Below, one piece after another: positions 16,693-19,764 of a stretch of DNA of 19,764 nt. The DNA lies in the NCBI GenBank assembly GCA_026692885.1, contig JAPLNJ010000615.1, positions 1 through 19,764 of the forward strand, given 5' to 3'. Position 1 is the first letter of the stretch; the number at the start of each line of letters is the position of its first letter. This DNA comes from Planctomycetota bacterium. GTDB lineage: Bacteria; Planctomycetota; Planctomycetia; Pirellulales; Pirellulaceae. The translations under genes were made by a program, and so were the position numbers. Under the pieces are notes generated by a model, which saw only the letters and a list, made by a program, of their open reading frames with translations, searched no databases and was not told where the DNA came from.

Positions 16693-19377
16693 CTACTCAC
16701 TGGCCGCCATCTCGATCAGCTGGCCGGGGATACCTTCGGTGGCAAAGGAGACCACTCCGGTGGGCAGCGCCACAACGTGCTGGTCGGCCGCACCTTGGAT
16801 TCGGATTCGGTACTGCTGCCCAGGCGGCAGATCGACCAACAGATGCCGGATCACGCCGGGACCGTCGACCGAGTACTTGATCACGGCCTGACGGGACACC
16901 TGCCCGGCCGCGCCGAACAATACCAGACAATCGCCCAACTGAATACCCTCCATGACGTCCCTCTCGGCACTCACGTGCCGCGCCGAGGTCATGGCCGATG
17001 CGGTGACCGGGGCGACCTCGAACACCGTCAGGTAGTGGACGGACGCCGTCGGTACGACAGGCTGCGTGATCAGCTGTTGCACCGTGGCGTCGCCCGACTT
17101 GACGGCGCTGACCTCCGTGGTGACGGGCACCGAGGCCCAGGTGCAGCCAAACAGCCGACTGCGCCCGGACTGCGCCTGGAACGAGTTCTGCGAAACGGTC
17201 GGCGGCCCCAAGAAATGCCAGCGCTGCTGCTTGGCATAGCTATCCTTCGTCGTGGTCACGCAATCGTACACAAAGATCCAATTCGGTCGCCAGTAGACGA
17301 CCTGCCGTGTCAGCTCATTGGCCGGTCCGCCTGCACCCGGTTTCCGGTTCGTAGAATAGGCCGCGCGATAGTCGCCGGACAGGTAGACGTAGTCCTGTTC
17401 GGCCTGATAGGCGCGGACCTGCACGCCGGGCGTGCCGTACCACACGCCCATGCCCCAGCGATAAGTCTGGGCCTTGTCGCCGCCGTCGTCAAGCATGATC
17501 AGATTGCCGAAAGTACTCTTGGTGGCAGGGTGCCCCTGGTGCGTGCCGGGCGCATTGCCGTTGATCAACAGATCGTCGGAGCCGCGTCGAATCTGCAGCT
17601 GGCCGGGGCTGTACGACTGGTGATCCGCCGCCAACAGGTTCCCCATCTGCAGTGCCAGCCAGGTCGGATTCGGGCCCCAGTCGGAGCGGGCCGTCAACAA
17701 CCCGGTTCCTTCGGCAAAGTGCTGGAGCGGCAGCTCGGACCAGAATTCGCCCGGCGCCGCTGGATCACGATACAGCAGGTCCAGGTAGTCGATGCTCGGT
17801 TGCCCGGGGTAGCTCTGCAGGACGTAGTTGGCATACGCGCGGTCTTGCGGATCGCTGGCTGCGGCGCCGAGCATTTCGAACAGGGCCTTGGGAGGCAGTT
17901 TGGCAGGATACGTGTACCAGTCGCCGCCGTCGAAGATCGTCTCGGGGGATGACTGAGCGCTGACCAGGTGCCGGAGGACCTCCCCGGCCCAACGCCGTTC
18001 GACGGTCGCTGCCGGGATTAGGCCGGTGTTTTCCAGGGCCAGGCCCGCCAGCAGGAGATTCTGCACGGCCAACGGGCCATAACTCCAGCCCTCGGCCCAG
18101 AATCCACCCCGCAGGCTCGGCGCTGGACCCGTCAGCAGAGGCACCAGACGCTCCGTGCGGTAGGTCAACAACTCTTGGACCAGACGCGGTCCCTGCTCGT
18201 GGCGGTCCGCCACCGCCAACGCCGTCAGGACGCGGCTCACATAGCTGCCGGCTTCGTAGTTGCTGGAGGGAGCTCCCCGGCGATAACCTTTGTCGCGCAA
18301 ATAATCTGACCAACGGACGAGCAAACCACAGGCTTCCTGCGCCAAGTCCGGCGTCAGTCCCGCGTAGCCGTCCAACCAGTCCAGCCCCATGGCGATGTGT
18401 TTGCCCAAATAACGGCCGGCATAGCCGCTATCCAGCAGAATCGAGTTGAATCCGCCGTCGCCAGCACTGGTCTGTTGATAGTCCGAGCCGGCGCCGGCCG
18501 CCGCGGGTGAGCTGTAAACATACTGCACCAGGACGGCCTGGCTGGCCGTCGGGACCGTTTTCAGGAGGATCTGACGGCGGAGCAACGTGGCGGGCGTCAG
18601 CTTGGCGTTGTGGCCGGTGGTCGAAGTGACATAGTACGTCGCGTTCGGCGCCGGCTTCCGGTCAGCGCCGGACCAGTCCAGCAGGTTGTTCGGCAGGTTC
18701 CCGTTACGCCGCCAGTCCGAGCCCTCTTGGTAGTCGGCCGGCCCGTCGGATGAATCGCTCACCTGGAGAAAGATGCGATAGTAATCGACCGGATCGGCGT
18801 CTGCATCGCCGTCGCGTTTCACCCCCTGGGTCTTCACGTCGGCCAAGAACACCTTGAGGCTGCCAGGCATGACCTCGACCTCGGGCAGCTGGAAGATCCT
18901 GGTCAGGCCGTCGCCTCGGGCCAGGAACTGGCGAGTTTCCCAGCCGCCGCGGTGATAGTCGCGAAGACCCGACTTGATCAGGGCCAAGGCCTTGTCCGCA
19001 TAGCGCGCGGCGGACCGGGGATCGCTGTCCTTCAGAATCTGGTAGCCCAGCGCATAGTCGCTGATCCACATCAGCCGTGAGCCCTGGTAAGCATCCTCGT
19101 TAAGCACGACGGAAAGATTCCGCTCCAAGCTCGCCTGGAAAGCACGCCAGCGGGGTTCCCGACCAGCCGCTTCTGTCCGCAGGCGGGCCAAGGTGCTCGG
19201 CGGCAGGAGGATCCGCGCTGCCGACATCCTGGCCGTCGGCGGTGGCTGGGTTGCGTCACCAGCTGCCGCCTGCGACACCGTGGTTGCCGAGGGCACAGCG
19301 GCGAACAAGATAATTCGAATCGCGATGCTGGAAGTCCACGCCGTTTGCCGCGTAGGCAGTGGATTCAGCGGATGCAT
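16693..19377 (-). CDS. Secreted heparinase II/III-family polysaccharide lyase-like protein
   Basis: An 894-residue protein with an N-terminal signal (hydrophobic [13 protein letters not shown] near 16-28, then SQAAAGDA). An alpha/alpha-toroid-like helical region carries [12 protein letters not shown] (424-435), the W-x-EG-x-x-Y pattern of heparinase and alginate lyase relatives. A beta-sandwich half begins near 555 ([15 protein letters not shown]) and includes [20 protein letters not shown] (583-602), equivalent to the conserved H-x-x-x-x-x-G-x-(F/L) segment of heparinase II/III C-terminal domains. Such enzymes cleave uronate-containing polysaccharides by beta-elimination; the substrate here is unknown. 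A region of about 140 residues (about 160-300), rich in D, Y, T and beta-prone stretches, interrupts the helical part. ATG 19377 is chosen for AAGGA (19384-19388) six bases upstream and the signal peptide that follows; the longer frame to 19470 lacks both. It is the first gene of the operon and its TAG stop is 14 bases before the dehydrogenase ATG. Confidence 0.82.
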   Translation of the reverse strand: MHPLNPLPTRQTAWTSSIAIRIILFAAVPSATTVSQAAAGDATQPPPTARMSAARILLPPSTLARLRTEAAGREPRWRAFQASLERNLSVVLNEDAYQGSRLMWISDYALGYQILKDSDPRSAARYADKALALIKSGLRDYHRGGWETRQFLARGDGLTRIFQLPEVEVMPGSLKVFLADVKTQGVKRDGDADADPVDYYRIFLQVSDSSDGPADYQEGSDWRRNGNLPNNLLDWSGADRKPAPNATYYVTSTTGHNAKLTPATLLRRQILLKTVPTASQAVLVQYVYSSPAAAGAGSDYQQTSAGDGGFNSILLDSGYAGRYLGKHIAMGLDWLDGYAGLTPDLAQEACGLLVRWSDYLRDKGYRRGAPSSNYEAGSYVSRVLTALAVADRHEQGPRLVQELLTYRTERLVPLLTGPAPSLRGGFWAEGWSYGPLAVQNLLLAGLALENTGLIPAATVERRWAGEVLRHLVSAQSSPETIFDGGDWYTYPAKLPPKALFEMLGAAASDPQDRAYANYVLQSYPGQPSIDYLDLLYRDPAAPGEFWSELPLQHFAEGTGLLTARSDWGPNPTWLALQMGNLLAADHQSYSPGQLQIRRGSDDLLINGNAPGTHQGHPATKSTFGNLIMLDDGGDKAQTYRWGMGVWYGTPGVQVRAYQAEQDYVYLSGDYRAAYSTNRKPGAGGPANELTRQVVYWRPNWIFVYDCVTTTKDSYAKQQRWHFLGPPTVSQNSFQAQSGRSRLFGCTWASVPVTTEVSAVKSGDATVQQLITQPVVPTASVHYLTVFEVAPVTASAMTSARHVSAERDVMEGIQLGDCLVLFGAAGQVSRQAVIKYSVDGPGVIRHLLVDLPPGQQYRIRIQGAADQHVVALPTGVVSFATEGIPGQLIEMAASE

Positions 19378-19458
19378 CGGAGGTCCTTTCCCGCCGGCTC
19401 TTGCCCGACACCACGCAGCGGGCAAAGAAAGATGAGTCTGGCAGGTTTCGTTTGTGCC

Positions 19459-19490
19459 TGTCAAGATCAAACGCTTGGATCAATCGATTG
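19459..19490 (-). promoter_or_regulatory. Candidate operator and -35 region of the lyase-dehydrogenase-araBD operon
   Basis: The perfect 10-base palindrome CAATCGATTG (19481-19490), with GGAT and GATCC flanks, has the central CG typical of LacI-family operators. A consensus -35 TTGACA lies 16 bases downstream on the - strand (19464-19459), about 80 bases before the lyase ATG. No good -10 hexamer is seen 16-18 bases further on, so the promoter assignment is weak. No regulator gene is in the window. Confidence 0.3.
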
Positions 19491-19522
19491 GATCCCGTTT
19501 CTGTTTCGCGATTGGGGGCTGG

Positions 19523-19642
19523 TCAGCTTCGCGCTAGCGCGCCACGAAACGCGTCCAGATCCGGGCATGAAGCGACCGTTCGCACGAGGCCTTGCAGTTG
19601 CTTCCCGTCGACGACCGACGCGAGTTGGTGTCGAGTAGGCAT
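19523..19642 (-). CDS. Small 39-codon ORF of unknown function beside a group II intron end
   Basis: It encodes 39 residues starting MPTRHQLASVVDGKQLQGLV and ending RGALARS. A strong AAGGAG (19651-19656) lies eight bases before ATG 19642, better than most ribosome sites here. The first few codons overlap the apparent 3' end of the group II intron (19630), so the ORF crosses the predicted splice boundary. It may be a true small gene, the 5' end of a truncated gene, or chance. No family is recognised. Confidence 0.3.
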   Translation of the reverse strand: MPTRHQLASVVDGKQLQGLVRTVASCPDLDAFRGALARS

Positions 19643-19764
19643 AATATGGTCTCCTTCGGTAGGTCTGGTTTGTATTCCCTGTTGCTCTTCTCTTTCGATC
19701 TGAAGAGTGTCACAATATTCAACCGTTGAAGGCGACTTCAACGCCCCTCACAGAACCGGACTTG
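19630..19764 (-). ncRNA. 3' end of a group II intron (domain V 3' strand and a split domain VI), partial
   Basis: At the right edge the - strand reads GTCCGGTTCTGTGAGGGG, which matches the 3' strand of bacterial group II intron domain V and the junction to domain VI. Next, GAGGGGCGTTGAAG (19749-19736), loop TCGC and CTTCAACG (19731-19724) form the top of a domain VI-like stem. The remaining 3' strand, CCTACTC (19639-19633), appears 84 bases later and pairs with GAGGGG around a bulged A at 19636. It is followed by GAC, so the bulged A sits seven bases from the intron end and the intron would end in AC, fitting the AY rule. The rest of domain V and any reverse transcriptase lie beyond the window. 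Confidence 0.55.

Larger units (their letters stand above)
19378..19764. other. Gene-poor right flank of 387 bases
   Basis: It contains, from left to right: the ribosome site of the lyase (19384-19388), a candidate -35 and operator palindrome (19459-19490), the 39-codon ORF (19523-19642) and the group II intron-like 3' end (19630-19764). No long conserved protein was seen on either strand. Confidence 0.6.

Noticed and set aside
16591..17952. 453-codon open frame on the + strand
   Set aside because: It is opposite the heparinase-like gene. It is Arg/His/Gly-rich with no ribosome site or motifs.

Overview
The window is GC-rich bacterial DNA that most resembles a planctomycete (Pirellulales-like). 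This is inferred from four things: a giant Calx-beta repeat protein with a 49-residue C-terminal repeat, a Tat-exported sugar isomerase-like protein, a secreted heparinase-type lyase linked to pentose genes, and interspersed palindromic repeats. No rRNA or other marker gene fixes the taxonomy.

Region 1 (1-8085, + strand) is the 3' part of one very large surface or secreted protein gene. It holds about 16 tandem Calx-beta-like modules, two Ig-like modules, a linker domain and an array of 49-residue GND repeats. It is open at the left edge and broken at three places: TAG at 3836, an apparent 55-base deletion near 3918, and TAG at 7123. Both TAGs fall where sister repeats have tyrosine. It therefore reads as three ORFs, most simply a decaying gene, or sequence/assembly errors inside near-identical repeats.

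Region 2 (8256-9161, + strand) is a Tat-signal sugar isomerase/epimerase of the AP-endonuclease-2/hydroxypyruvate isomerase fold.

Region 3 (9312-11421, + strand) looks like a two-gene restriction-modification cassette. The putative nuclease is cut by an in-frame TAA at 9960, although its frame stays open to 10166. The SPPY-type DNA methyltransferase follows one base later and is intact.

Region 4 (11570-12997, + strand) is a sugar:H+ symporter of the major facilitator superfamily. It converges on Region 5.

Region 5 (13116-19377, - strand) is a tight operon in the order secreted heparinase II/III-like lyase, zinc alcohol/polyol dehydrogenase, ribulokinase (araB), L-ribulose-5-phosphate 4-epimerase (araD), with gaps of 14, 16 and 28 bases. 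The likely logic is export of the lyase, uptake of released sugar (the neighbouring symporter is a candidate), oxidation of a polyol or sugar to L-ribulose, phosphorylation, and epimerisation to D-xylulose-5-phosphate. No L-arabinose isomerase is present. The dehydrogenase carries an in-frame insertion of a GC-rich palindromic repeat.

Region 6 (19378-19764) holds a candidate operator palindrome, a 39-codon ORF and, at the right edge, what looks like the 3' end of a group II intron on the - strand. Its domain VI can be rebuilt perfectly, with a bulged branch-point A, only if an 84-base insertion is removed.
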